Positions 33,899 through 46,497 of a stretch of DNA of 64,000 nucleotides are shown here, piece after piece. The DNA lies in NCBI RefSeq assembly GCF_003143555.1, contig NZ_CP029347.1, forward strand, positions 1,674,001 through 1,738,000, written 5' to 3'. The DNA is from Saliniradius amylolyticus. Lineage in GTDB: Bacteria; Pseudomonadota; Gammaproteobacteria; Enterobacterales; Alteromonadaceae. A program made the translations under genes and the position numbers. Position 1 is the stretch's first letter. Each line of letters begins with the position of its first letter. The notes beneath the pieces were generated by a model. The model saw only the letters and a program-made list of their open reading frames with translations. It was not told the origin of the DNA and did no database searches.

Positions 33899-34562
33899 CT
33901 GTAGCTATTTGCCCGGCAGGCAAGAACGCCTGGCGGTATTAGCGCCGGATACTCCCGGACTGCAGCACAGTTATGATTTACTGATTGAAGCGGGATTTCG
34001 TCGCGGCGGCGAGAACCTGTACAGGCCGCTTTGCGAGAACTGCAACGCCTGTCAGTCCATCCGCATTCCCACGGCGCGCTTTAACCCCTCACGCAGCCAG
34101 AAACGGATCCTGAAGCGCAATCAGGACATTAGCCTGGCGGTCAGCGACTCGGTGCAGGACAACTATTATCCGCTGTATGAGCGCTATATCCGACAAAAAC
34201 ACGCCGATGGCGCCATGTTTCCTCCCTCTGAGGAACAGTTTCGGGGCATGACCGCCCCAAGTTGGGGTCGCAGTCTTTATCTGGAGCTTTGGCTGGACAA
34301 ACAGCTGGTGGCCGTGGCCATCACCGATCCCTTAGCCGATGCCCTTTCGGCCATTTACACCTTTTACGATCCTGACTGTCAGCAGCGTTCCTTGGGTATT
34401 CTGGCGATACTGCGTCAGATTGAATATTGTCAGCAAGAAGATGTCCAATGGCTGTATCTGGGCTATCAGGTGGATGAGTGCAACAAGATGAATTACAAAA
34501 CTCAATTTTTGCCCTATCAGCGCAGAATTGACAATCAATGGCATGAATTTACAAAAAAATAG
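33870..34562 (+). CDS. bpt: Aspartate/glutamate leucyltransferase (Bpt/Ate family)
   Basis: A 230-residue transferase with the ATE N-terminal motif YDLLIEAGFRRGGENLYRPLCENCNACQSIRIP (Cys cluster) and the C-terminal Ate domain LYLELWLDKQLVAVAITDPLADALSAIYTFYDPD and YLGYQVDECNKMNYKTQFLP. Bacterial Bpt attaches Leu to proteins starting with Asp or Glu, producing ClpS substrates. The start overlaps aat by 29 bp in another frame, so the two transferases are translationally coupled, and they form part of an N-degron cluster with clpA and clpS downstream. Confidence 0.95.
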   Translation: MNFLLTQNFDCSYLPGRQERLAVLAPDTPGLQHSYDLLIEAGFRRGGENLYRPLCENCNACQSIRIPTARFNPSRSQKRILKRNQDISLAVSDSVQDNYYPLYERYIRQKHADGAMFPPSEEQFRGMTAPSWGRSLYLELWLDKQLVAVAITDPLADALSAIYTFYDPDCQQRSLGILAILRQIEYCQQEDVQWLYLGYQVDECNKMNYKTQFLPYQRRIDNQWHEFTKK

Positions 34563-34632
34563 GTCCGGAGCTTTACACTTGGCCCTAACTTGGGCAAGAT
34601 CTGCGCGGCATTTTCCAGACTAACAAAGGTAA

Positions 34633-34860
<228 letters not shown>

Positions 34861-34881
34861 TTGATTTTCTGAGATTCAGAA

Positions 34882-34914
34882 AAAAGCCCAAGCCGCCCTG
34901 CGGCTTGGGCTTTT
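34882..34914. terminator. Bidirectional terminator between infA and clpA
   Basis: A perfect 14-bp stem AAAAGCCCAAGCCG (34882-34895) / CGGCTTGGGCTTTT (34901-34914) with a 5-nt loop and T/A tracts on both sides. It serves infA on the plus strand and clpA on the minus strand. Confidence 0.93.
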
Positions 34915-34942
34915 TGTTTATGTCTGACTACCTGAGGATAAC

Positions 34943-37210
34943 TCAGGCCTGAGCCTCTGGGTCACTCTCACGCTCGTAATCAAAACTCAGTTCATCGTCT
35001 TCTCCAAGATCGATGCGGACGTTGCCGCCGTCGGTCAGCCTGCCAAACAACAGTTCATTGGCCAGCTCTTTTTTGACCTTATCCTGAATCAAACGCGCCA
35101 TCGGTCTGGCCCCCATGGCTTTGTCATACCCCTTATCGGCCAACCAGGCTCTGGCATCAGCGGTCACTTCCAGTGACACGCCCTTAGCATCCAGCTGCGC
35201 CTGTAGCTCAACAATGAACTTATCTACCACCTGCAAAATCACCTCAGTATCCAGGTGATTAAACCAGACAATAGCATCCAGACGGTTGCGGAACTCTGGC
35301 GTAAAGATGCGATTGATCTCGGCCAGGGCATCGTGGCTGTGATCCTGCTGCTTAAAGCCAATGGATTTACGCACCGTTTCCTGTACCCCGGCGTTGGTGG
35401 TCATCACCAGCACCACGTTACGAAAATCCACCTTGCGACCATTGTTGTCGGTCAGGGTGCCGTGGTCCATCACCTGCAACAGAATGTTGTAGATGTCGGA
35501 ATGGGCTTTTTCGATCTCATCGAGCAGCACCACCGTGTAAGGGTTTTTAATCACTGCGTCGGTAAGTAAGCCCCCCTGATCGAAGCCCACATAGCCGGGA
35601 GGCGCGCCGATCAGGCGGCTAACCGCATGACGCTCCATATACTCGGACATATCGAAGCGCGCCAGCTCTACACCCATGGTCTTAGCCAGTTGCTGGGTGA
35701 CCTCAGTTTTACCGACCCCGGTCGGACCGGCAAACAGGAAGCTCCCGATGGGCTTGTTTTCATTGCCAAGGCCAGAGCGCGACAAGCGAATGGCGTTGGT
35801 TAGCGTATCAATGGCCTTATCCTGACCGAACACCACCATCTTGAGGTTACGATCCAGATTCTTAAGGGATTCCTTGTCCGATGCCGAAACGGATTTTTCC
35901 GGAATCCGCGCCATTTTGGCGATGATATGTTCGATCTCGCCCACATTGATGGTTTTCTTACGCTTTGAGGGCGCAACCAGTCGCTGACTAGCGCCAGCTT
36001 CATCAATCACATCGATGGCCTTATCCGGCAGGTGGCGCTCGCTGATGTACTTGGCCGACAACTGCGCCGCCGCACGAATTGCTTTCTGGGTGTAACGCAC
36101 ACCATGGTGATCTTCATAACGGGACTTCAGCCCCATCAGTATCTTAGTGGTATCGTCCACACTCGGCTCTACCACATCAATCTTCTGGAAGCGTCGCGCC
36201 AGGGCGCGATCTTTTTCGAAGATGCCCTGATACTCCTGGAATGTCGTGGAGCCGATACAGCGCAGCTCACCACTGCTGAGCTTGGGCTTCAGCAAGTTAG
36301 ACGCATCCATCACTCCGCCCGAAGCGGCGCCAGCGCCGATAATGGTGTGAATTTCATCGATAAACAGGATGGCATGGTCATCCTCAGACAACTCCTTGAG
36401 GATGGCCTTAAGGCGTTTTTCAAAATCGCCCCGGTATTTGGTTCCGGCCAGCAGACCGCCCAGATCCAACGAATAAACGGTGGCTTCGGCAATCACCTCG
36501 GGCACATCCTCATGGACGATCCGATAGGCCAGACCTTCAGCAATAGCCGTCTTACCCACCCCGGCTTCACCGACCAGCAGCGGGTTGTTCTTGCGACGGC
36601 GGCACAACACCTGCACGGTGCGCTCCACTTCCTGATCGCGACCGATAAGAGGGTCGATACGGCCCTCTTTTACTGCCACGTTGAGATTAGTGGAGAACTT
36701 GCTTAATACCGACGCGCCTTCTTCCACTTCCACCTCTTCTTCTGCTTCCGATGGATTGAGACCTTCGTCGTCCGACTTGCTCACGCCGTGGGAGATAAAA
36801 TTCACCACATCCAGACGGGTCACATCGGATTTTTTCAGAATATAAACGGCTTGTGATTCCTGTTCACTGAAAATCGCCACCAGCACATTAGCGCCGGTCA
36901 CCTCATCTTTCCCGGATGACTGCACATGGAACACCGCACGCTGTAACACCCTCTGGAAGCCAAGAGTTGGCTGAGTTTCGCGATCCGATTCCGGGCCATC
37001 CATGATCAGAGGCGTCGTGTCTTTGACAAAATCAGTCAGCTCGGTGCGCATGGCTTCAATATTGGCACCACAGGCCTGCAGCGCTTCATGAGCTGCGGCA
37101 TTATCCAATAGCGCAAGCAGCAGGTGTTCCACCGTCATAAACTCATGGCGGTGTTCACGGGCAAATACAAACGCCTGATTTAAGGAATGTTCAAGATCTT
37201 TATTCAACAT
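34943..37210 (-). CDS. clpA: ATP-dependent Clp protease ATP-binding subunit ClpA
   Basis: A 755-residue AAA+ unfoldase. It has an N-terminal Clp_N domain ([20 protein letters not shown], site of ClpS binding), AAA-1 with [13 protein letters not shown] and [17 protein letters not shown]-2 with [20 protein letters not shown] and [16 protein letters not shown], and an IGF-type ClpP loop IGFKQQ near 620. With ClpP it degrades N-degron substrates delivered by ClpS. The acidic linker ([11 protein letters not shown]) is normal. It is 33 bp downstream of clpS and cotranscribed with it. Confidence 0.97.
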   Translation of the reverse strand: MLNKDLEHSLNQAFVFAREHRHEFMTVEHLLLALLDNAAAHEALQACGANIEAMRTELTDFVKDTTPLIMDGPESDRETQPTLGFQRVLQRAVFHVQSSGKDEVTGANVLVAIFSEQESQAVYILKKSDVTRLDVVNFISHGVSKSDDEGLNPSEAEEEVEVEEGASVLSKFSTNLNVAVKEGRIDPLIGRDQEVERTVQVLCRRRKNNPLLVGEAGVGKTAIAEGLAYRIVHEDVPEVIAEATVYSLDLGGLLAGTKYRGDFEKRLKAILKELSEDDHAILFIDEIHTIIGAGAASGGVMDASNLLKPKLSSGELRCIGSTTFQEYQGIFEKDRALARRFQKIDVVEPSVDDTTKILMGLKSRYEDHHGVRYTQKAIRAAAQLSAKYISERHLPDKAIDVIDEAGASQRLVAPSKRKKTINVGEIEHIIAKMARIPEKSVSASDKESLKNLDRNLKMVVFGQDKAIDTLTNAIRLSRSGLGNENKPIGSFLFAGPTGVGKTEVTQQLAKTMGVELARFDMSEYMERHAVSRLIGAPPGYVGFDQGGLLTDAVIKNPYTVVLLDEIEKAHSDIYNILLQVMDHGTLTDNNGRKVDFRNVVLVMTTNAGVQETVRKSIGFKQQDHSHDALAEINRIFTPEFRNRLDAIVWFNHLDTEVILQVVDKFIVELQAQLDAKGVSLEVTADARAWLADKGYDKAMGARPMARLIQDKVKKELANELLFGRLTDGGNVRIDLGEDDELSFDYERESDPEAQA

Positions 37211-37243
37211 ACACGCCCCTTACTACTGCTGTGAACGTCTTTA

Positions 37244-37561
37244 TCATGCCGGCTCCATAGAGCACAGCAACGGGTGTTGATGCTTTCTGGCGTATTGATT
37301 CACCTGCATCACTTTTGTTTCGGCCACTTCCGAAGTATAGATACCGCACACGGCCTTGCCATCGTAGTGGACGGTTAACATCAACTGATTGGCTTTTTCC
37401 GCTGTCAGACTGAAAAACCGCATCAAAACTTCCACCACAAAGTCCATTGGGGTGTAGTCATCATTATTCAAAATGACCTTATACATAGGCGGTGGTTCAA
37501 CCTTTTTCTTGGTCGATTCCAATAATTTTTCATGGCCTATGGTACTGCTGTCTCTGCTCAT
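37244..37561 (-). CDS. clpS: ClpA adaptor protein ClpS
   Basis: A 105-residue adaptor. After a disordered N-terminus (about 25 aa) it has the core [24 protein letters not shown], whose [10 protein letters not shown] forms the N-degron pocket, and the C-terminal [20 protein letters not shown]. It presents proteins with N-terminal Leu/Phe/Trp/Tyr to ClpAP. It is the first gene of clpS-clpA and divergent from cspD, the usual gammaproteobacterial order. Confidence 0.96.
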   Translation of the reverse strand: MSRDSSTIGHEKLLESTKKKVEPPPMYKVILNNDDYTPMDFVVEVLMRFFSLTAEKANQLMLTVHYDGKAVCGIYTSEVAETKVMQVNQYARKHQHPLLCSMEPA

Positions 37562-37633
37562 ACTTTAATAATAGCTGCTATCTTCTGTCCTATTATGTGA
37601 TCTTTGGCCGCGTAATTAAATGTCAAAATCGCC

Positions 37634-37663
37634 TTGACAAGATCCGCTCAAAATATCTACATT
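37634..37663 (+). promoter_or_regulatory. Putative sigma-70 promoter of cspD
   Basis: A consensus -35 TTGACA (37634-37639) and a -10-like TACATT (37658-37663) separated by 18 bp, predicting transcription from about 37670 and a leader of about 86 nt before cspD. This places the 20-bp palindrome at 37671-37690 at the very start of the transcript. Confidence 0.55.
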
Positions 37664-37670
37664 TCTTGTT

Positions 37671-37690
37671 GGTTTTGTGATCACAAAACC
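37671..37690. promoter_or_regulatory. Perfect 20-bp palindrome in the cspD leader
   Basis: GGTTTTGTGATCACAAAACC reads the same on both strands with no mismatch. It overlaps or directly follows the predicted cspD transcription start, a position suited to an operator for a dimeric repressor. It includes abutting TGTGA and TCACA half-sites without the 6-bp spacer needed for CRP. In RNA it has no room for a loop unless central pairs open. Confidence 0.6.
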
Positions 37691-37755
37691 CGTGTCTCTC
37701 TGTTAAGTGGGGGCCATGGATAGACACTTCAAGATGTCAGTGAGAGGAAGTAACA

Positions 37756-37974
37756 ATGGCAGTTGGCAAAGTTAAATGGTTTAACAACGCGAAGGGGTTC
37801 GGCTTTATCGTGCCTGAGGAAGGCGGTGAAGACATTTTTGCACACTATTCTACGATTCAGATGGACGGATATCGCTCCCTGAAAGCCGGTCAAGAAGTCA
37901 GTTATGAGGTGCAAGAAGGTCCCAAGGGCCTGCACGCCGAAAACATCGAAATCAACGGTGAGCCTCAGCGTTAA
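37756..37974 (+). CDS. cspD: Cold-shock-domain protein CspD
   Basis: A 72-residue cold-shock protein with RNP1 KGFGFI and RNP2 DIFAHY motifs (MAVGKVKWFNNAKGFGFIVP at the start). Its position opposite clpS identifies it as the CspD type. In E. coli CspD is stationary-phase induced, inhibits replication and is degraded by Lon. It binds single-stranded DNA/RNA. AGGAAG precedes the ATG. A terminator at 37991-38022 follows. Confidence 0.95.
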   Translation: MAVGKVKWFNNAKGFGFIVPEEGGEDIFAHYSTIQMDGYRSLKAGQEVSYEVQEGPKGLHAENIEINGEPQR

Positions 37975-37990
37975 ACACCAGACCCAAACA

Positions 37991-38022
37991 AAAAAGCAGA
38001 TGAAAATTCATCTGCTTTTTTT
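37991..38022. terminator. Bidirectional terminator between cspD and idh
   Basis: A perfect 12-bp stem AAAAAGCAGATG (37991-38002) / CATCTGCTTTTT (38009-38020) with T tracts on either strand. It terminates cspD on the plus strand and can serve idh on the minus strand. Confidence 0.9.
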
Positions 38023-38034
38023 ATGTCTGTTAGT

Positions 38035-38060
38035 CTCCTCAGCCATCATCGGCTGAGGAG
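38035..38060 (-). terminator. Additional hairpin after idh
   Basis: A perfect 10-bp stem CTCCTCAGCC (38035-38044) / GGCTGAGGAG (38051-38060) with a 6-nt loop, 14 bp after the idh stop. It lacks its own T run, but the next terminator lies just beyond, so it may stabilise the idh mRNA 3' end. Confidence 0.5.
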
Positions 38061-38074
38061 ATGCGCAACAACGC

Positions 38075-40396
<2,322 letters not shown>

Positions 40397-40449
40397 TTAC
40401 AAAGCACACGACTTTGTTACTATCATCCCATTAACTGTAATAACGACAG

Positions 40450-41091
40450 ATGGAGTTGGTTTTGCCTGCCCCACACCGACGATCCAATAAATCCTCAGGC
40501 CCCCACAGACCGTACCGGTCAGCAAAGCGCAATTCACACGGGGCCTCACATCAGCCTAAGAAGATTGTGCTGTTTAACAAACCCTTCGACGTTTTAACCC
40601 AGTTCACCGACGGTCAGGGCCGGCGAACGCTGAAGGACTTTATTCCCATTGAAGGGATTTACGCCGCCGGACGTTTGGACAAAGACAGCGAAGGCCTGCT
40701 GGTGCTGACCAACGACGGAAAACTGCAGCACAAGCTCGCCAACCCTAAACATAAAACCTCCAAGACTTATTGGGTGCAGGTGGAAGGCGCGCCAGATGAA
40801 GCAGATCTGGAGCGACTCAGAAAAGGCGTTGAGCTTAAAGATGGCCTGACCAAACCGGCCAAGGTCGAGATCATGGCCGAGCCCGAGCTCTGGCCTCGCC
40901 AGCCGCCTGTGCGTTACCGAAAGACCGTGCCGACCACCTGGCTGAGCATCACTCTTACAGAAGGTCGCAATCGGCAGGTACGGCGAATGACGGCCGCCAT
41001 TGGGCATCCCACCCTGCGTCTGGTGCGCTATCGAATTGGTCAGTGGACCATTGACGGTATCGACAACGGCGACTATTTGTTATTGAAGTAA
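40450..41091 (+). CDS. rluE: 23S rRNA pseudouridine synthase E
   Basis: A 213-residue RsuA/RluE-family pseudouridine synthase. A basic N-terminal tail (about 35 aa) is followed by [25 protein letters not shown], the catalytic motif [17 protein letters not shown] with its Asp, and [28 protein letters not shown]. RluE modifies position U2457 of 23S rRNA in E. coli. No S4 domain is present, as in RluE. The start is uncertain: the ATG at 40450 has no clear SD, while TTG at 40462 has GGAG upstream. First gene of rluE-nudJ-mnmA-hflD-purB. Confidence 0.93.
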   Translation: MELVLPAPHRRSNKSSGPHRPYRSAKRNSHGASHQPKKIVLFNKPFDVLTQFTDGQGRRTLKDFIPIEGIYAAGRLDKDSEGLLVLTNDGKLQHKLANPKHKTSKTYWVQVEGAPDEADLERLRKGVELKDGLTKPAKVEIMAEPELWPRQPPVRYRKTVPTTWLSITLTEGRNRQVRRMTAAIGHPTLRLVRYRIGQWTIDGIDNGDYLLLK

Positions 41092-41115
41092 TGGATTTTT
41101 TAACAGGACGTCTCC

Positions 41116-41586
41116 ATGGTCAGGCCTCATATTACTGTTGCCACCGTTGTGGAAGCACAGCGGCGTTTCTTACTCGTGGAAGAAAAGATTCAGGGCAAGG
41201 TGGTGTTTAACCAACCGGCAGGCCACTTAAAAACAGACGAAGACGTGGTGGATGGCGCCAAACGGGAGTTATGGGAAGAAACCGGGCTCGACTTGTCACC
41301 TCAGGCGTTAACCGGCATTTACCTGTTTGATGTGCCTCGGGAAGATCGCTCTTACTTGCGGTTTAACTTCTCCCTGGCTTTGGACGAGCCCGTGGGCACG
41401 GCCCCCAGAGATCCCAGCATCATTCGGTGCCACTGGCTGAGCTTAGAACAAATTCGTGAACTGGATGAAGAGAGAAAATTACGCAGCCCACTAGTACTTA
41501 GCAGTATTGTCGATTATCTGAAGGGTCACGAATACCCGCTATCCATTCTCCATCGTTTTCTCCCCGCTACTGAACCGTCGTTGTAG
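41116..41586 (+). CDS. nudJ: NudJ-type Nudix phosphatase
   Basis: A 156-residue Nudix hydrolase starting MVRPHITVATVVE. The Nudix box is complete: G at GHLKTDE, then the REL-x-EE-x-GL core (RELWEETGLDL). NudJ acts on nucleoside tri- and diphosphates and HMP pyrophosphate in E. coli. It lies between rluE and mnmA exactly as in other gammaproteobacteria and is probably cotranscribed with rluE (24 bp apart). The length is standard. Confidence 0.94.
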   Translation: MVRPHITVATVVEAQRRFLLVEEKIQGKVVFNQPAGHLKTDEDVVDGAKRELWEETGLDLSPQALTGIYLFDVPREDRSYLRFNFSLALDEPVGTAPRDPSIIRCHWLSLEQIRELDEERKLRSPLVLSSIVDYLKGHEYPLSILHRFLPATEPSL

Positions 41587-41688
41587 GCGACAATTGTCAG
41601 GCAAAAAATACCCTATGCCAAAATTGGCCAGACTCTGCTAAAATTCGCGCTCCTTTTTTACAGCATACAGTGGTACTACACTTCCCCT

Positions 41689-42790
41689 ATGGCAGACAAC
41701 AGTGCGATCAAAGTCATTGTCGGCATGTCCGGCGGCGTCGACTCCTCGGTCTCGGCTTACTTGCTTCAACAGCAGGGTTATGACGTCGAAGGCCTGTTTA
41801 TGAAAAACTGGGAAGAAGACGATAACGATGAATACTGCGCCGCCGCCGAAGACTTGAAAGACGCTCAGGCTGTGGCTGATAAGCTCGGTATTAAGCTGCG
41901 CACCATCAATTTTGCCGCCGAGTACTGGGATAATGTGTTTGAATATTTTCTGGCCGAATATAAGGCTGGCCGCACTCCCAACCCGGATATCATGTGCAAC
42001 AAGGAAATCAAGTTTAAGGCCTTCTTAGAGTTTGCGGTTGAAGATCTGGGTGCCGACTATATCGCCACGGGGCACTATGTTCGCCGACGTTCTCAGGATG
42101 GTCAGTGGCAATTGTTGCGAGGTTTAGACGACAACAAAGATCAGAGCTATTTCCTCTATGGCATTAGTGAACACCAGGTAGCCCAAACATTATTCCCACT
42201 TGGTGAACTGGAAAAACCCGAAGTTCGTGCCATTGCCGAACAGCAGGGTCTGATCACTCACGATAAGAAAGACAGCACCGGCATCTGTTTTATTGGCGAG
42301 CGCAAGTTTAAGGACTTCTTAAGCCAATACCTGCCTGCCCAGCCAGGCAACATTGAAACGCCGGAAGGGGAAGTGATTGGTCGCCATGACGGCCTGATGT
42401 ACCACACACTGGGTCAACGTAAAGGCCTGCACATCGGTGGACTGCAAGACTATGGCGATGATCCCTGGTATGTCGTGGCAAAAGACACCGAACGTAACGT
42501 GTTGATTGCCGCTCAGGGCAGCGACCATCCCCTGCTCTATTCCGATGGCCTGATCGCCAACCAGTTAGACTGGGTGGATCGCAAAGGCCCCACGGACGAA
42601 ATTCGCTGTGTGGTAAAAACCCGCTACCGTCAGCACGACATCCCGTGTCGAGTCGTCCCTCAGGACAGTGGCTGTGTGCACGTCCATTTCGACCAACCAC
42701 AAAAGGCCGTTACTCCGGGTCAATCGGCGGTGTTCTATCAGGACGACGTTTGTCTGGGTGGCGGCATTATCGAACAATATCTGCGTAATC

Positions 42791-42798
<8 letters not shown>
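41689..42798 (+). CDS. mnmA: tRNA-specific 2-thiouridylase MnmA
   Basis: A 369-residue tRNA thiolase. It has the PP-loop [17 protein letters not shown], the catalytic cysteines in [12 protein letters not shown] and [13 protein letters not shown], and the tRNA-binding [13 protein letters not shown]. It forms 2-thiouridine at U34 of tRNAs for Lys, Glu and Gln using sulfur relayed by TusE. The GMSGGVDSS motif fixes the family. The 3' end overlaps hflD by 8 bp, so the two are coupled. Confidence 0.97.
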
Positions 42799-44813
<2,015 letters not shown>

Positions 44814-44825
44814 TTCACTGTTCCA

Positions 44826-44871
44826 TTGCTCCCCGGATTGTCTGATCTATACTCAGACTCCGGGGTCGCAA
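44826..44871 (+). terminator. Strong hairpin after purB
   Basis: CCCCGGA (44831-44837) pairs with TCCGGGG (44859-44865), and inside it GTCTGA (44840-44845) pairs with TCAGAC (44853-44858) around a 7-nt loop, with a small TT bulge. Outer TTGC/GCAA bases extend it. No T run follows, so it may be a weak or Rho-assisted terminator or a processing signal in the purB-cyclase gap. Confidence 0.5.
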
Positions 44872-44887
44872 TCAGGGACAGATTACC

Positions 44888-46123
44888 ATGGCGCGATTCA
44901 GCCTGTGGCTTAACGCTGGCGTCAAACCGAATCATTCCAGCAACGCCAGTCATATTCGGCTAAGCAATATCATAGCCCTCCTCTTCGCTATCTTGCTCGT
45001 ATTACAATTGGGCCTTTGCCTGCATTTTTGGTCTGAAGGCGGCCATAGACAGGCAGTGCTGATCGTATTGTACGCCTCGCTTTGTACTGCTATCCCGCTA
45101 CTCAATCACTACCTCAGGCCCTTTTACGGACGTTGGGCACTGATCCTGCTATTTATCACTTATATACTGCAGACCAGCGGCCACCTGGGGCGATTGAGCC
45201 ACAGTCACGATTTTTTGTTAATGGGTCTGTTTTTGTGCCCGTTTCTGTTTTCTGGCCAGCAACGGCTGGAAATCGCCTTAGCACTGCTACTTCTCACCGC
45301 AAGCTATGCCGCTGTTGAACTTAGCCCGTCAACAGTATTCAGCGCTCAGACATCCATTGATTACCAGCAAACGGTCGCCGGGTTGAACCGCATCAGCTTT
45401 GCGCTGGCAGCGCTGTTAGCCGCCTATCTGATCCACCAGGATCACCACAAAAGTTGGCAGAGACTGGCCTTTGAGCAGCAACGTTCGGAAAGTCTGTTAT
45501 TGAGTATCCTGCCCAAACCCATTGCCAGGCGTTTGCAGACATCTCGCCAGCCAGTGGCCGACTATTTTGATAACGCAACCGTACTGTTCACCGATATCGA
45601 AGGCTTCAGTGAAATCAGCAAGACCCGCGCACCGACGGAATTAGTCGATTATCTAAACACTATCTACAGCGCTTTCGATCACCTGTTAGAACAACACGGG
45701 CTGGAGAAAATCAAGACGAATGGCGATGAGTATATGGCCGTTTCAGGTGTGCCGGTGCCGAATGATGATCATGCACAACGCTGCTGCCGCTGTGCCATCG
45801 CCATGCTGGACACCTATAACGACATCACTCACCGTTATGGGCTGGCAAACGGTCTGCGTATCGGCATTAATAGTGGCGAATTAGTGGCCGGAATCATTGG
45901 TAAATACAGATTCAGCTACGATATTTGGGGAGATAACGTGAACCTGGCTTCCCGCATGGAAAGCCAGGGTGTCAGTCAGCAGATTCAGGTATCTGAAGCC
46001 ACCTATAGGCTGTGCAAAGACCAGTTCAGCTTTATCGACAAGGGTCAGATCCACGTAAAGGGCATGGGCCGACAACGGGTTTATTGGTTAGACCAAAACT
46101 CCTCGCGGCTCGCCAGCGCATAG
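44888..46123 (+). CDS. Membrane-anchored class III adenylate cyclase
   Basis: A 411-residue protein. Six hydrophobic helices span about 28-180 (IIALLFAILLVLQLGLCLHFW and others), followed by a coiled segment and a class III cyclase domain (about 228-400). Catalytic residues are visible: metal Asp in LFTDIEGFSE, substrate Lys in KIKTNGDEYMA with the second Asp, and the purine-specifying Asp plus Asn/Arg in YDIWGDNVNLASRM. The K...D specificity pair predicts ATP rather than GTP. The sensing input is unknown. The 3' end overlaps the convergent DUF4826 gene by 43 bp. Confidence 0.88.
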   Translation: MARFSLWLNAGVKPNHSSNASHIRLSNIIALLFAILLVLQLGLCLHFWSEGGHRQAVLIVLYASLCTAIPLLNHYLRPFYGRWALILLFITYILQTSGHLGRLSHSHDFLLMGLFLCPFLFSGQQRLEIALALLLLTASYAAVELSPSTVFSAQTSIDYQQTVAGLNRISFALAALLAAYLIHQDHHKSWQRLAFEQQRSESLLLSILPKPIARRLQTSRQPVADYFDNATVLFTDIEGFSEISKTRAPTELVDYLNTIYSAFDHLLEQHGLEKIKTNGDEYMAVSGVPVPNDDHAQRCCRCAIAMLDTYNDITHRYGLANGLRIGINSGELVAGIIGKYRFSYDIWGDNVNLASRMESQGVSQQIQVSEATYRLCKDQFSFIDKGQIHVKGMGRQRVYWLDQNSSRLASA

Positions 46124-46497
46124 AGGTTTTCTGCCTTGGTTTCCAGTATCTGGGCAAAACGCTCCTGTTCTTCGGTGGGCGACTCCATGCCTCGAAGGTT
46201 TGACGCCTTCATCTGCCAGTTCAGGGAAAAGTGCTTGATGGCGGCACGAGCATCTTCGGCGGCCGACTCGGTAACCACATCCGCAGGCAGATCGCCACCA
46301 ATGACCCAGTACCCCTGTTTCTTGTTATCTTTGAGCTTCCATACCGCCACCAAAGGTGGCAGATAGCGGCTTTCTTCCGCCACCACCGAATCCACTAAAA
46401 TACCCTGCTCAGCCAAAAATTTATTGGCATTTTGAAACTGTTCACGAACCCACTGACTGATTTCTTCCTGGGTCTTAGGCTGGGTTTGTTCTGTCAT
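46081..46497 (-). CDS. DUF4826 family protein
   Basis: A 138-residue acidic cytoplasmic protein (MTEQTQPKTQEEISQWVREQ... LPPLVAVWKLKDNKKQGYWVIGGDLPADVV as the core). It looks like the DUF4826 family found in Alteromonadales and Vibrio; no function is known. The ATG at 46497 lies 23 bp inside the upstream ydiJ gene, so it is probably translated by coupling, with AGGAAGC about 6 nt before the start. An in-frame extension into ydiJ is ignored. Its 3' end overlaps the cyclase by 43 bp, with both reading frames looking genuine. Confidence 0.72.
   Translation of the reverse strand: MTEQTQPKTQEEISQWVREQFQNANKFLAEQGILVDSVVAEESRYLPPLVAVWKLKDNKKQGYWVIGGDLPADVVTESAAEDARAAIKHFSLNWQMKASNLRGMESPTEEQERFAQILETKAENLYALASREEFWSNQ

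Noticed and set aside
36032..36706. A 224-codon frame antisense to clpA
   Set aside because: It lies wholly inside a highly conserved gene on the other strand and reflects clpA codon bias.
37671..37690. CRP binding site before cspD
   Set aside because: TGTGA and TCACA are adjacent without the required 6-bp spacer.
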